A stretch of DNA of 38,939 nucleotides from Acidimicrobiaceae bacterium (GTDB lineage Bacteria; Actinomycetota; Acidimicrobiia; Acidimicrobiales; Bog-793): positions 1 to 38,939 of the forward strand of contig DAHWHN010000030.1 of the NCBI GenBank assembly GCA_027335685.1, read 5' to 3'. The translations under genes were made by a program, and so were the position numbers. Under the pieces are notes generated by a model. The model saw only the letters and a program-made list of their open reading frames with translations. It searched no databases and had not been told where the DNA came from. Below, one piece after another: positions 1-8,123 of this stretch (the stretch's first letter is position 1; every line of letters begins with the position of its first letter).

Positions 1-726
1 CAGGCGGCGGGGCGGGCGGCGCAGCGCGCGATCGACGAGCGCGGCCACGTCTCGCTCCTCGTGGGCGGGACGGGTCTCTACCACCGAGCGCTGGTCGACG
101 ACCTCGACCTGCCGGGACGCTACCCCGCGCTCGCCGCCCGCCTCGACGCCGTGGCCGCCGAGCTCGGCGCGGCTGCGCTCCACCGGCGCCTCGCCGAGCT
201 CGACCCCCTCGCTGCGTCGCGGATCGAGCCGGGCAACCGTCGGCGCATCGTGCGCGCGCTCGAGGTCACGCTCGGGTCCGGGCGGCCCTTCAGCGCGTCG
301 GGCCCCGGCCTCGGCGAGTACCGTCCGGCCGGCACCGTCCTTCTCGGGCTCGCCCTCGAGCGCAGCGAGCTCGACCGCCGGATCGCGGCACGCCTCGACG
401 CCCAGATGCGCGGGGGCTTGCTCGACGAGGTGGCGAGGCTCGCCGGAGCCCCGGGCGGCCTAGGCCGCACGGCTCGCCAGGCTCTCGGCTACCGCGAGCT
501 CCTCGCCCACCTCGAGGGGCGCTCGAGCCTCGACGAGGCGATCGCCGAGACGCTCCGGCGCACGCGTGCCTTCGCGCGCCGCCAGGAGCGGTGGTTCCGC
601 CGGGACCCGCGGGTGACGTGGTGGCGAGCCGACGAGCCCGGCCTCGCCGAGCGTCTCGCCGAGCTGCTCGAGCCAAGCGCGCAGACGGGAGCGGGACCGG
701 CGGCACCGGCACCGCGCGAGACTTGA
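1..726 (+). CDS. miaA: tRNA dimethylallyltransferase (3' part; start lies before the window)
   Basis: MiaA transfers a dimethylallyl group to N6 of adenosine 37 in tRNAs that read codons starting with U. The reading frame is open from base 1, so the start codon and the N-terminal P-loop lie outside the window. Visible family signatures are VGGTGLY (nt 61-81), the stretch RIEPGNRRRIVRALEV (about nt 223-270) and RRQERWFRRDP near the C-terminus, which matches the conserved KRQ-x-WFR region. The gene ends three bases before dapF. The miaA-dapF-hflX order is the same as in Mycobacterium tuberculosis, supporting the call. The protein runs on about 25 residues past the RRDP region, ending in an Ala/Pro-rich tail. 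Confidence 0.95.
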   Translation, partial: QAAGRAAQRAIDERGHVSLLVGGTGLYHRALVDDLDLPGRYPALAARLDAVAAELGAAALHRRLAELDPLAASRIEPGNRRRIVRALEVTLGSGRPFSASGPGLGEYRPAGTVLLGLALERSELDRRIAARLDAQMRGGLLDEVARLAGAPGGLGRTARQALGYRELLAHLEGRSSLDEAIAETLRRTRAFARRQERWFRRDPRVTWWRADEPGLAERLAELLEPSAQTGAGPAAPAPRET

Positions 727-729
727 CCG

Positions 730-1773
730 GTGCAGCTCGAACTCGTCAAGTACCACGGACTCGGGAACGACTTCCTCGTGCTCGCGGTCCGCGACGCGGG
801 CGCTCGCGCGGCGGGGCACCCGGCCGGGGCCTGCGGCGCAAAGGCGCCGATCGCCGACGGGCCGCTGGCTCGGGCGCTGTGCGACCGCCACCACGGTATC
901 GGAGCCGACGGGCTCCTGGTCGTCCGCGCCCTCGGGCCCGGCCGCGTCGCGATGGAGCTGTTCAACTCCGACGGCGGCGTCGCCGAGACCAGTGGCAACG
1001 GCCTGCGCTGCGCTGCGCTCGCGGCGCTCGAGGAGCACCTCGTCGACGGCCCCGAGATGGACGTCGAGACCCTGGCCGGCACGGTGCGCGCCGTCGTGGC
1101 GCCCGGACCCGATCCGGGAGGTGCTGACGTCCGGGTCGAGATGGGGATCGTGGAGGTGGGGCCGGAGCTTGGCCTCGACGAGCTGCCCGAGCCCGACCCG
1201 TCGAGGTTGTCGGCCCTGTCCGGCGGCACCGGGGCAGGCTCGTGGGGCTCCGTGCTCGCCTCCCTGGCGGGGCGCCGGGCCCGGCGCGTCGCGGTCGGCA
1301 ACCCCCATCTCGTGCTCTACGCCGACCCGGGTGCGCGCTCGGCGCCCGCCCTGTCCGGCAACGGTGTCGCGGCGCGCATCGACGAGGTCGGCCCAGCCCT
1401 CGAGGCCGCCGTCGAGGGAGGCGTCAACGTCGAGCTCGTCGAGGTGCGGGCACAGGACGCGTCGCTCGGGCTCGAGGTCTGGGAGCGGGGCGTCGGCGTG
1501 ACGCTCGCCTGCGGCAGCGGGAGCTGCGCGGCGGCGGCGGCGGCGCGAGCGGCGGGTCTCGTGGGCGACGTCGTCGAGGTCGCGAACCCCGGTGGCACCC
1601 TCGTCGTCGAGCTGTCCGGAGATCCCGCCGCGGCGTCGGCCGTCCTGGCGGGTCCCGCTCGGCGTGTCGGCCGAATCCTGCTCGACCGCGACGAGCTACT
1701 CCGGGCGGCGCCGGGCCCGTCGCCCGAGTCGCCGTCGGGCTCGCCGTCGCCACACCCGCAGGGTCGCCCGTGA
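730..1773 (+). CDS. dapF: diaminopimelate epimerase with Ser at one catalytic Cys position
   Basis: DapF interconverts LL- and meso-diaminopimelate, the last step before lysine and the peptide cross-link of peptidoglycan. The GTG start gives 347 aa, longer than the usual ~275 because of insertions around residues 22-45 and 130-185 and a Pro/Ser-rich tail. The first active-site motif reads FNSDG then TSGNGLRC (residues 79-94); E. coli has QCGNG here, so the catalytic Cys73 equivalent is Ser88. The second motif, ACGSG, keeps its Cys (residue 261). The pair is therefore Ser/Cys instead of Cys/Cys. The neighbours dapC, dapD and dapE support a working DAP route. The stop overlaps the hflX start by 4 bp. 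Confidence 0.92.
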   Translation: MQLELVKYHGLGNDFLVLAVRDAGARAAGHPAGACGAKAPIADGPLARALCDRHHGIGADGLLVVRALGPGRVAMELFNSDGGVAETSGNGLRCAALAALEEHLVDGPEMDVETLAGTVRAVVAPGPDPGGADVRVEMGIVEVGPELGLDELPEPDPSRLSALSGGTGAGSWGSVLASLAGRRARRVAVGNPHLVLYADPGARSAPALSGNGVAARIDEVGPALEAAVEGGVNVELVEVRAQDASLGLEVWERGVGVTLACGSGSCAAAAAARAAGLVGDVVEVANPGGTLVVELSGDPAAASAVLAGPARRVGRILLDRDELLRAAPGPSPESPSGSPSPHPQGRP

Positions 1774-3059
1774 CGCTCATCGAGCGGAGCTTTCGCGAGC
1801 GGATCGTGCTCGTCGGAGTCGTGACCTGGCCTAATCGCCCCGACGACGTCGAAGCGAGCCTCGACGAGCTGAGCCTGCTCGTCGACACCGCGGGTGCCGA
1901 CGAGGCGGCCCGCGTCGTCCAGGCGCGCGACGTCCCCGACCCGGCGACGTTCATCGGCAGCGGCAAGGCGGCCGAGCTCCACCGGCTCTGCGAGCAGGTC
2001 GATGCCGACACCGTCGTGTTCGACGACGAGCTCACGCCAGCCCAGCAACGCAACCTCGAGAAGCTCATCGGCCGGACGGCGATCGACCGCACGGCCGTCA
2101 TCCTCGACATCTTCGCCCAGAACGCTCGAACCGACGAGGGCAAGGCCCAGGTCGAGCTGGCGTTGCTGCGTTACCGGCTCCCCCGGCTGCGCGGCCGCGG
2201 CTCCGCGCTCTCCCAGCAGGCAGGTGGGATCGGGACGAGGGGCCCGGGCGAGACCCAGCTCGAGGTGGACAGGCGGCGCATCATGCGCCGGATCTCCCGG
2301 CTCGACGCCGAGCTGCGCCAGCTCGAGGCGACACGCCGCACCCAGCTGCGCGCCCGGCGCCGTGGCGCCGCCCGCACCGTCTCGCTCGTCGGCTACACGA
2401 ACGCAGGGAAGTCGACCCTTCTCAACACCTTGACGGACGCAGACGTCCTCGTCGAGAACAGGCTGTTCGCGACGTTGGACCCGCGCACGCGCCGCCTCGA
2501 GCTGCCCGGTGGCGAGGTCGTGCTCTGCTCGGACACGGTCGGCTTCGTCCGCAAGCTCCCGCACCAGCTCGTCGAGTCCTTCCGCTCGACCCTCGAGGTC
2601 GTCTCGGGGACGGACCTGCTCGTCCACGTCGTCGACGCGAGCGCCGCGGACCCCGAGGCACAGATGGACGCCGTCCGGTCGGTGCTCGCGGAGATCGGGG
2701 CGAGCGAGGTCCCCGAGCTCGTCGCCTTCAACAAGGCCGACCTCGCGCCGTCCGCGGCACGCCGGCTGGTCGCCAGCCACCCGGGATCGGTCGCGCTCTG
2801 CGCACGCACCGGCGAGGGCGGTGCCGGGCTTCTCGCTGCGATCGGTGCAGCCCTGCGGGCGAGCGACCGGACGGTCGAGCTCCTCGTGCCCGTCGAGCGC
2901 GGCGACGTCCTCGCCGCCTTGCACCGCGCCGGCGAGATCGTGGAGCAGAAGGAGGCCGGCGAGGTGCTCGCGCTGCGCGTGCGGCTCGACGACGCGAGCC
3001 GGCACCGCTTCGCGGAGTTCGCCGCGCCGGCGTGGCGCGACCGTCAGGAGGTGACGTGA
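1770..3059 (+). CDS. hflX: GTPase HflX, ribosome-associated
   Basis: HflX is a TRAFAC-class GTPase that binds 50S/70S ribosomes and helps rescue stalled or heat-damaged ribosomes. The GTG at 1770 overlaps the dapF stop (GTGA) and gives 429 aa. Motifs in order: the N-terminal HflX domain with FIGSGKAAEL (61-70), GTRGPGETQLEVDRRRI (155-171) typical of the family linker helices, P-loop GYTNAGKST (208-216), G3 DTVGF (255-259) and G4 NKAD. All GTPase motifs are intact. A start far upstream in the same frame is possible but would lie inside dapF. It is translationally coupled to dapF on one side and dapC on the other. Confidence 0.95.
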   Translation: MTLIERSFRERIVLVGVVTWPNRPDDVEASLDELSLLVDTAGADEAARVVQARDVPDPATFIGSGKAAELHRLCEQVDADTVVFDDELTPAQQRNLEKLIGRTAIDRTAVILDIFAQNARTDEGKAQVELALLRYRLPRLRGRGSALSQQAGGIGTRGPGETQLEVDRRRIMRRISRLDAELRQLEATRRTQLRARRRGAARTVSLVGYTNAGKSTLLNTLTDADVLVENRLFATLDPRTRRLELPGGEVVLCSDTVGFVRKLPHQLVESFRSTLEVVSGTDLLVHVVDASAADPEAQMDAVRSVLAEIGASEVPELVAFNKADLAPSAARRLVASHPGSVALCARTGEGGAGLLAAIGAALRASDRTVELLVPVERGDVLAALHRAGEIVEQKEAGEVLALRVRLDDASRHRFAEFAAPAWRDRQEVT

Positions 3060-4252
3060 GCACGACGACCGTTGCGAGCGGGCAGGGTTTCGTCCCGCCG
3101 ACGTATCCCTTCGACCGCCTGAGGCCACTCGAGGCACTGGCGTCGGCTCTGCCGGGCGGCCTCGTCGACCTGTCGGTCGGGACGCCGTGCGACCCGCCCC
3201 CGCCGGCCGTCGTCGTCGCGCTCGGCTCCTCGGACGCGGAGCGCGGGTACCCTGCGGGTGCCGGGAGCCCGCGGCTCATCGACGCGGCACGCGGCTGGAT
3301 CGAGCGGCGGTTCGGGATCGGCCTGGCCCGGGACGCGCTCGCAGCGTGCGTCGGGACCAAGGAGCTGGTCGCGGGCGTCCCGCACTGGCTGAGGCTGCGC
3401 CGGCCCGAGCGCGACACGGTCCTGTACCCGGCGGTGTCCTACCCGACGTACGCGATGGGTGCGGTGCTCGCCGGCTGCCGCGCGATCCCCGTGCCGGCGC
3501 GGCCCGACGGCACGATGGCGCTCGAGGAGGTCGCCGCGTCCGATGCCGACCGGGCGCTCTGCCTCTGGGTCAACAGCCCGGCCAACCCGACGGGCCGCTT
3601 GGACGACCTCGGCGCCGCCGCGAGCTTCGGGCGCGCGCACGGCATTCCCGTGCTGTCCGACGAGTGTTATGCGGAGTTCACCTGGAGCGGACCGCCCCGG
3701 ACGATCCTCGAGCACGGCGTCGACGGCGTCCTCGCCGTCCACTCGATATCGAAGCGGTCGAACTGCGCCGGGCTGCGTGTCGGGTTCTACGCCGGCGACC
3801 CGGACATCGTCGGGTACCTGCGGGAGCTTCGGCGCCACGCGGGGCTGATGGTCGCAGGTCCCGCCCAGCTCGCAGGCGCCGTCGCGCTCGAGGACGACGA
3901 GCACGTCGAGCGGCAGCGCAGCCGGTACGTCGAGCGGATCGAGGCTGCGGCGGCGATGCTCGAGGGCATCGGCGTCACCGTCGAGCGGCCGGGCGGCGGC
4001 TTCTACCTCTGGGTGGAGGCGCCCGAGGGCGCCCCGGCGGGCCGTGCGGGGGCGGAGCCCGGCGAGGCTCCTGAATGGCGCTTCGCCCGGTTCCTCGCTG
4101 AGAGCGCGGGTGTGCTCGTCTCGCCCGGCGAGTTCTACGGCTCGGCTGGCTGCGGGTTCGTCCGCATCGCGCTCGTCCAGCCGACCGAGCGCATCGACCT
4201 CGCCGCGGCCCGGCTCGCGGGCGCCGAGCTGCCCGGCACGCCGGCGCGTTAG
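3056..4252 (+). CDS. dapC: PLP-dependent aminotransferase, probable N-succinyldiaminopimelate aminotransferase
   Basis: Class I/II aminotransferase of 398 aa. The GTG at 3056 is preceded by AGGAGG (3046-3051) and overlaps the hflX stop by 4 bp. Fold-type I signatures are present: NSPANPTG, SDECYAEF (PLP-binding Asp), HSISKRSNCAG with the Schiff-base Lys, and a C-terminal VRIAL Arg that binds the substrate carboxylate. The subgroup resembles actinobacterial DapC, which makes N-succinyl-LL-2,6-diaminopimelate. The specific assignment comes mainly from the position directly before dapD and dapE, which encode the preceding and following steps. Another amino acid aminotransferase activity cannot be excluded from sequence alone. 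Confidence 0.85.
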   Translation: MSTTTVASGQGFVPPTYPFDRLRPLEALASALPGGLVDLSVGTPCDPPPPAVVVALGSSDAERGYPAGAGSPRLIDAARGWIERRFGIGLARDALAACVGTKELVAGVPHWLRLRRPERDTVLYPAVSYPTYAMGAVLAGCRAIPVPARPDGTMALEEVAASDADRALCLWVNSPANPTGRLDDLGAAASFGRAHGIPVLSDECYAEFTWSGPPRTILEHGVDGVLAVHSISKRSNCAGLRVGFYAGDPDIVGYLRELRRHAGLMVAGPAQLAGAVALEDDEHVERQRSRYVERIEAAAAMLEGIGVTVERPGGGFYLWVEAPEGAPAGRAGAEPGEAPEWRFARFLAESAGVLVSPGEFYGSAGCGFVRIALVQPTERIDLAAARLAGAELPGTPAR

Positions 4253-4281
4253 CCTCGCGATTTCGTCCGGATCGGAGGGCC

Positions 4282-5109
4282 ATGGTCGCGCTCGAGGTGT
4301 CCATCGCAGAGCTGTGGGAGCGCCGGGCGGAGCTGCAGGCGGGAGACGACCAGGCATCGGCGGCCGTCGACGAGGCAATCGGGCTCCTCGACTCCGGCGA
4401 GGCACGCGTCGCCGAGGTGGACCCGGCGACGGGCGAGGTCGTCGTGCACGAGTGGCTGAAGCAGGCGATCCTGTTGCTGTTCAGGCTGCGCTCGATCGCG
4501 ACGACGACCGCCGGCCCCTTCGAGTACGCCGACAAGCTCCCGCTGAAGAGCGGCTTCGAGGCGCTCGGCGTGCGCGTCGTCCCGGGAGGCTCGGCGCGGT
4601 GGGGCTCCTACATCGGGCCCGGCGCGATCCTCATGCCGAGCTACGTCAACATCGGTGCCCGCGTGGGTGCCGACACCATGGTCGACACGTGGGCGACGGT
4701 CGGCTCGTGCGCGCAGATCGGCGAGCGCGTCCACCTCTCCGGCGGCGTCGGGATCGGCGGCGTGCTCGAGCCGCCGAACGCCGTACCGGTGGTCATCGAG
4801 GACGACGTGCTGGTCGGGAGCCGCTCGATGGTCACCCAAGGTGCGCGCGTCGGCGCCGGGTCGGTGCTCGGCGAGGGGACGATCCTCAATCCGTCGATCC
4901 CGGTCGTCGACGCGTCGACGGGGGAGGAGATCTCCCGTGGCGTCGTGCCGCCCTGGTGCGTCGCCGTCGGCGCCCATCGCCGGCGGGAGCTCCCCGGGGG
5001 GGAGTTCTTCCTCCCCTGCGTGCTCGTCCTGCGCCACCTGTCCCCGGGCGAGCGGCACGACAAGGCCACGATCAACGAGGTGCTGCGCGAGCACGGCGTC
5101 GGCGTATGA
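4282..5109 (+). CDS. dapD: tetrahydrodipicolinate N-succinyltransferase, E. coli type
   Basis: DapD transfers succinyl from succinyl-CoA to tetrahydrodipicolinate. The ATG at 4282 follows GGAGGG (4274-4279) and gives 275 aa. An N-terminal helical domain (ERRAEL, LLDSGEARVAE, HEWLKQAILL) is followed by a left-handed beta-helix of hexapeptide repeats. The block around LMPSYVNIGARV, VDTWATVGSCAQIG and VHLSGGVGIGGVLEP is nearly identical to E. coli DapD. Mycobacterium uses a different, more distant DapD subfamily, so this gene is unusual for an actinobacterium. dapC lies 29 bp upstream and dapE 31 bp downstream, consistent with a pathway operon. Confidence 0.95.
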   Translation: MVALEVSIAELWERRAELQAGDDQASAAVDEAIGLLDSGEARVAEVDPATGEVVVHEWLKQAILLLFRLRSIATTTAGPFEYADKLPLKSGFEALGVRVVPGGSARWGSYIGPGAILMPSYVNIGARVGADTMVDTWATVGSCAQIGERVHLSGGVGIGGVLEPPNAVPVVIEDDVLVGSRSMVTQGARVGAGSVLGEGTILNPSIPVVDASTGEEISRGVVPPWCVAVGAHRRRELPGGEFFLPCVLVLRHLSPGERHDKATINEVLREHGVGV

Positions 5110-5140
5110 GCGTCGCCGGCCACGGGGTCCGGCCGAGCTG

Positions 5141-6202
5141 ATGGCGGACCTGCTCGAGTTGACGGCCGAGCTGGTCGACGTGGCCTCGGTGAGCCACGAG
5201 GAGCGAGCCCTCGCGGACTTCGTCGAGCAGCGGCTCCGGGCGAGCCCGCGCCCGCTCGAGGTCACCCGCGTCGCCGACAACGTCGTGGCCCGCACGCTGC
5301 TCGGGCGGGACAGGCGACTCGTCGTCGCCGGCCACCTCGACACGGTCCCGCCGTCGGGCAACGCCGTCGCGCGCATCGACGGGGACGTCCTGTACGGCTT
5401 GGGCAGCGCCGACATGAAGGGAGGTCTCGCCGTCATGCTCGAGCTCGCACGCGCGGCGACGCCGCCGGCCGTCGACCTCACGTTCGTCTTCTACGCGTGT
5501 GAGGAGGTGGCGCGTCGCCACTCCGGGTTGCAGGTCCTCGCGCGCGCAGCCGCCGAGCTGCTCGACGGCGACGCCGCGGTGCTCTGCGAGCCGACCGGCG
5601 CGCGAGTCGAGGCCGGCTGCCAGGGCGTGCTCCGGGTCGGGGTCGTCCTCGGGGGATCGCGCGCGCACACCGCCCGCCCCTGGGTCGGGCGCAACGCCAT
5701 CCACCGGCTGGGACCGCTGCTCGAGCGTGTCGCGAGGCTCCCCGAGCGCCGACCCGTGATCGACGGGTGCGAGTACCGCGAGACCCTCCAGGCAGTCGCC
5801 GTCTCCGGGGGGGTAGCCGGTAACGTCGTGCCCGACTCGGCCCGCGTCACGCTCAGCCACCGCTTCGCCCCCGACCGCGACGCCGCGGCTGCCTTCGCCG
5901 CTCTCGAGCAGGACCTGGCTCCCTGCCTCGGCGAGCCGGGCGACGAGCTGGTCTGCGAGGAGAGCGCACCAGCTGCCCCGCCGATGCTCGGCGACCCCCT
6001 GCTCGCAGCCCTCGTCGAGGCAACGGGCACGGCGCCGACAGCGAAGCTGGCCTGGACCGACGTGGCCTTCTTCGCCGAGCGCGGCATTCCCGCCGCGAAC
6101 TTCGGACCGGGCGATCCCCTCGTCGCGCACACGCCCGGGGAGCACGTCGGGCGCCGGGACCTCGAAGCGGTGCATGCCGCGTTGGCGGGGTTGGTCAGCT
6201 GA
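5141..6202 (+). CDS. dapE: succinyl-diaminopimelate desuccinylase (M20 metallopeptidase)
   Basis: DapE hydrolyses N-succinyl-LL-diaminopimelate to LL-DAP and succinate using two Zn ions. The ATG at 5141 gives 353 aa; the Shine-Dalgarno is weak (CCGAG), but the N-terminus MADLLELTAELVDVASVS aligns with the family start. Metal ligands are visible: His in AGHLDTVPPSGN, bridging Asp in GSADMKGG, catalytic Glu pair in ACEEV, Glu in CEPTG, and His in VAHTPGEH near the C-terminus. The dimerisation domain is present between them. The actinobacterial DapE subfamily is the best fit. It completes a dapF-hflX-dapC-dapD-dapE block. Confidence 0.92.
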   Translation: MADLLELTAELVDVASVSHEERALADFVEQRLRASPRPLEVTRVADNVVARTLLGRDRRLVVAGHLDTVPPSGNAVARIDGDVLYGLGSADMKGGLAVMLELARAATPPAVDLTFVFYACEEVARRHSGLQVLARAAAELLDGDAAVLCEPTGARVEAGCQGVLRVGVVLGGSRAHTARPWVGRNAIHRLGPLLERVARLPERRPVIDGCEYRETLQAVAVSGGVAGNVVPDSARVTLSHRFAPDRDAAAAFAALEQDLAPCLGEPGDELVCEESAPAAPPMLGDPLLAALVEATGTAPTAKLAWTDVAFFAERGIPAANFGPGDPLVAHTPGEHVGRRDLEAVHAALAGLVS

Positions 6203-7410
6203 TCCGCGAGCCGGGGCGGCTCGGCAGGTCGACCGCCCGCGGCGCGCGGGCGAGCGCGCTCTCGTGTGCCCTCGGCGCGGGGCTGCTCGCCGGCGGTACG
6301 GCGCACGCCGAGGGCGCGCGTCATGTCAGCCGGGCCGCGCCGGACGGGGCGGCGGCGAGCTGCCGGGCGACGATCGGTCTGATGGCACCGATCACCGGAT
6401 CGCTCGACGGTCTCGGCACCCAGCAGGCCGACTGGGCCCGGCTTGCCGTCGCGGACTTCGACCGCCGGCACCGCGTGGCGATCAGGCTGGACGTGGGCGA
6501 CACGAGGCTCGAGCCCGGTCAGTCGGCCGTCCTCGCACGCCGTTTCGTCGCGGAGAGCTCGGTCGTCGCGGTCGTCGGGCCGTCGTCGGCCGCGGACGTC
6601 GCGCCGGTCGGCCCGCTGTTCGCTCGGGCGACGATGGCCTTCGTCTCGCCGTCGGCGAGCTCCGACGCGCTGTTCACGGGCATCTACCCGACGTTTTTCG
6701 CCACGGTGGCCAAGCACGGCGAAGAGGGAGTCTTCGCCGCCCGCTTCATCGCCGGTCCGCTGCGCGCACGCCACGTCGCCGTCGTCGACGACGGCTCGCC
6801 CTACAGCATCGACCTCACCCGCACGGCGACGAGGACGCTCGTCGCTCTCGGAGTCGGGGTCACCTCGCTGTCGGTGACCCAGTCGGAGGTGGACTACAGG
6901 TCGCTCGTCGCGCACCTGCCGGCCGACGTCACGGTCGCCTACGTGCCGTGGGAGGTGGCCGGCGAGGTGCAGATCCTCGCGTCCGAGCTGGCCGCGGCCC
7001 ACCGCAGGGTCATCATCGTCGGCGGGGACGACGAGGAGGTGCCACTCGAGTTCCACGCGCGCGGCGCCTACGTCCCGGCTTTCGGTCCGCTGTTGAGCGA
7101 GAGCGGACCTGCTGGTGCCGTCGTCCGGCGCTTCGTCTCGACCTATCACCAGCCCGTGACGACCGCCGGGCCACCGGCCTACGTCGCGACGACCGTCGTG
7201 CTCGACGCCATCGAGTCGGCGTGCGCGTCGGGCCTCCCGAGCAGGGCGGCCGTGCTCGCGGCGGTGCGCGCGACCCACCTCAGGACGTCCCTCGTCGGCC
7301 GGCCCGTCGTCTTCAACCGCTACGGGCTCCAGCTCGGAGCGACGCTCTACATGCTCCGGATCGGGCGCGCGGGCTACGTCGAGGTGCCGACCAGCGGGAT
7401 CCGACCGTGA
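6199..7410 (+). CDS. type I periplasmic-binding protein (LivK-like), orphan
   Basis: Secreted substrate-binding protein of the branched-chain amino acid family (Peripla_BP_6). The clear domain begins at IGLMAPITGSLDGLG and includes VVGPSSAADVAPVGPLF, AFVSPSASSDALF and a C-terminal AYVATTVVLDAIESA. Upstream, the frame encodes a typical signal peptide (RLGRSTARGAR, then an Ala/Leu core, then a THAHA-like AHA-E cleavage site), yet no ATG or GTG exists there. A CTG at 6199 overlapping the dapE stop (CTGA) would give 403 aa and matches the 4-bp overlap habit of this region. The first ATG is at 6382 and would remove the signal. No permease or ATPase gene is adjacent, so the ligand is unknown. Confidence 0.8.
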   Translation: MIREPGRLGRSTARGARASALSCALGAGLLAGGTAHAEGARHVSRAAPDGAAASCRATIGLMAPITGSLDGLGTQQADWARLAVADFDRRHRVAIRLDVGDTRLEPGQSAVLARRFVAESSVVAVVGPSSAADVAPVGPLFARATMAFVSPSASSDALFTGIYPTFFATVAKHGEEGVFAARFIAGPLRARHVAVVDDGSPYSIDLTRTATRTLVALGVGVTSLSVTQSEVDYRSLVAHLPADVTVAYVPWEVAGEVQILASELAAAHRRVIIVGGDDEEVPLEFHARGAYVPAFGPLLSESGPAGAVVRRFVSTYHQPVTTAGPPAYVATTVVLDAIESACASGLPSRAAVLAAVRATHLRTSLVGRPVVFNRYGLQLGATLYMLRIGRAGYVEVPTSGIRP

Positions 7411-7440
7411 CGCCGCACGACCGCGAGGTCCGCCGGACGG

Positions 7441-8073
7441 TCACAGCCGGCGGAGCACGGTGACGACCTTGCCGTAGATGACGACGTCCTGCTCGGGGAG
7501 CTCGATATCCGCGAAGGCGGGGTTCGACGCGACGAGCACGACCTGCCGGCCGCGCCGGCGGAAGGTCTTGACGGTCGCCTCGCCTCCGGGGATGCCGGCG
7601 ACGACCATGTCGCCCTGCTCGGCGGTCGGCTGGCGCCGCACGACGACGTAGTCGCCGTCGAGCACGCCCGCCCCGATCATCGACTCGCCCCGGACGCGCA
7701 GCATGAACAGCTGTCCGGTACCGGTGAAGTCCTCGGGCAGCGGGAGCATCTCCTCGACGCTCTCCTCGGCGAGCACCCCGGTGCCGGCAGCGACGTCGCC
7801 GAGAAGGGGAACGTGCGCGACCGGTCGGAGCGGTATCGCCGCGCCGGACGCGGGCTCGAAGCTCACGACGATCGCACGCGGCTTGCTCGGGTCGCGCCGG
7901 AGGTATCCCTGGCGCTGGAGCACCTGCAGGTGGGTGTGGACGGTCGAGGAGGATGTGAGGCCGACCGCCTCCCCGATCTCGCGGACCGACGGCGGGTAGC
8001 CCCGCGAGCGGACCTGCTCGGCGATGAACTCGAGGATCAGTCGCCGCTTGCCGGTGAGGACCGAATCGACCAC
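7441..8073 (-). CDS. lexA: SOS repressor LexA
   Basis: LexA represses DNA-damage genes and cleaves itself when RecA filaments form. The GTG at 8073 is chosen because AGGAGG lies eight bases upstream (minus strand 8087-8082); an earlier GTG at 8097 lacks a ribosome site. The 210 aa contain an N-terminal winged helix (REIGEAVGLTSSSTVHTHL), the Ala-Gly cleavage site in DVAAGTG (A96-G97), nucleophile Ser131 in GESM and general-base Lys169 in EATVKTF. All catalytic residues are present. The gene is convergent with the binding protein and divergent from a LysM gene. Four SOS boxes lie between lexA and the LysM gene, so autoregulation is expected. Confidence 0.96.
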   Translation of the reverse strand: MVDSVLTGKRRLILEFIAEQVRSRGYPPSVREIGEAVGLTSSSTVHTHLQVLQRQGYLRRDPSKPRAIVVSFEPASGAAIPLRPVAHVPLLGDVAAGTGVLAEESVEEMLPLPEDFTGTGQLFMLRVRGESMIGAGVLDGDYVVVRRQPTAEQGDMVVAGIPGGEATVKTFRRRGRQVVLVASNPAFADIELPEQDVVIYGKVVTVLRRL

Positions 8074-8123
8074 GTCAGCTACCTCCTGGGCCGGCACGCT
8101 AGCCCCCTGTCACACCCCGGTGC

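Noticed and set aside
7411-7440. Terminator between the binding-protein gene and lexA
   Set aside because: Only a 4-bp stem (GTCC/GGAC) is visible in 30 bp; too weak to annotate.
8074-8097. Longer LexA starting at GTG 8097
   Set aside because: No ribosome site or -10 at suitable distance; the GTG at 8073 has AGGAGG at eight bases and fits the family N-terminus.
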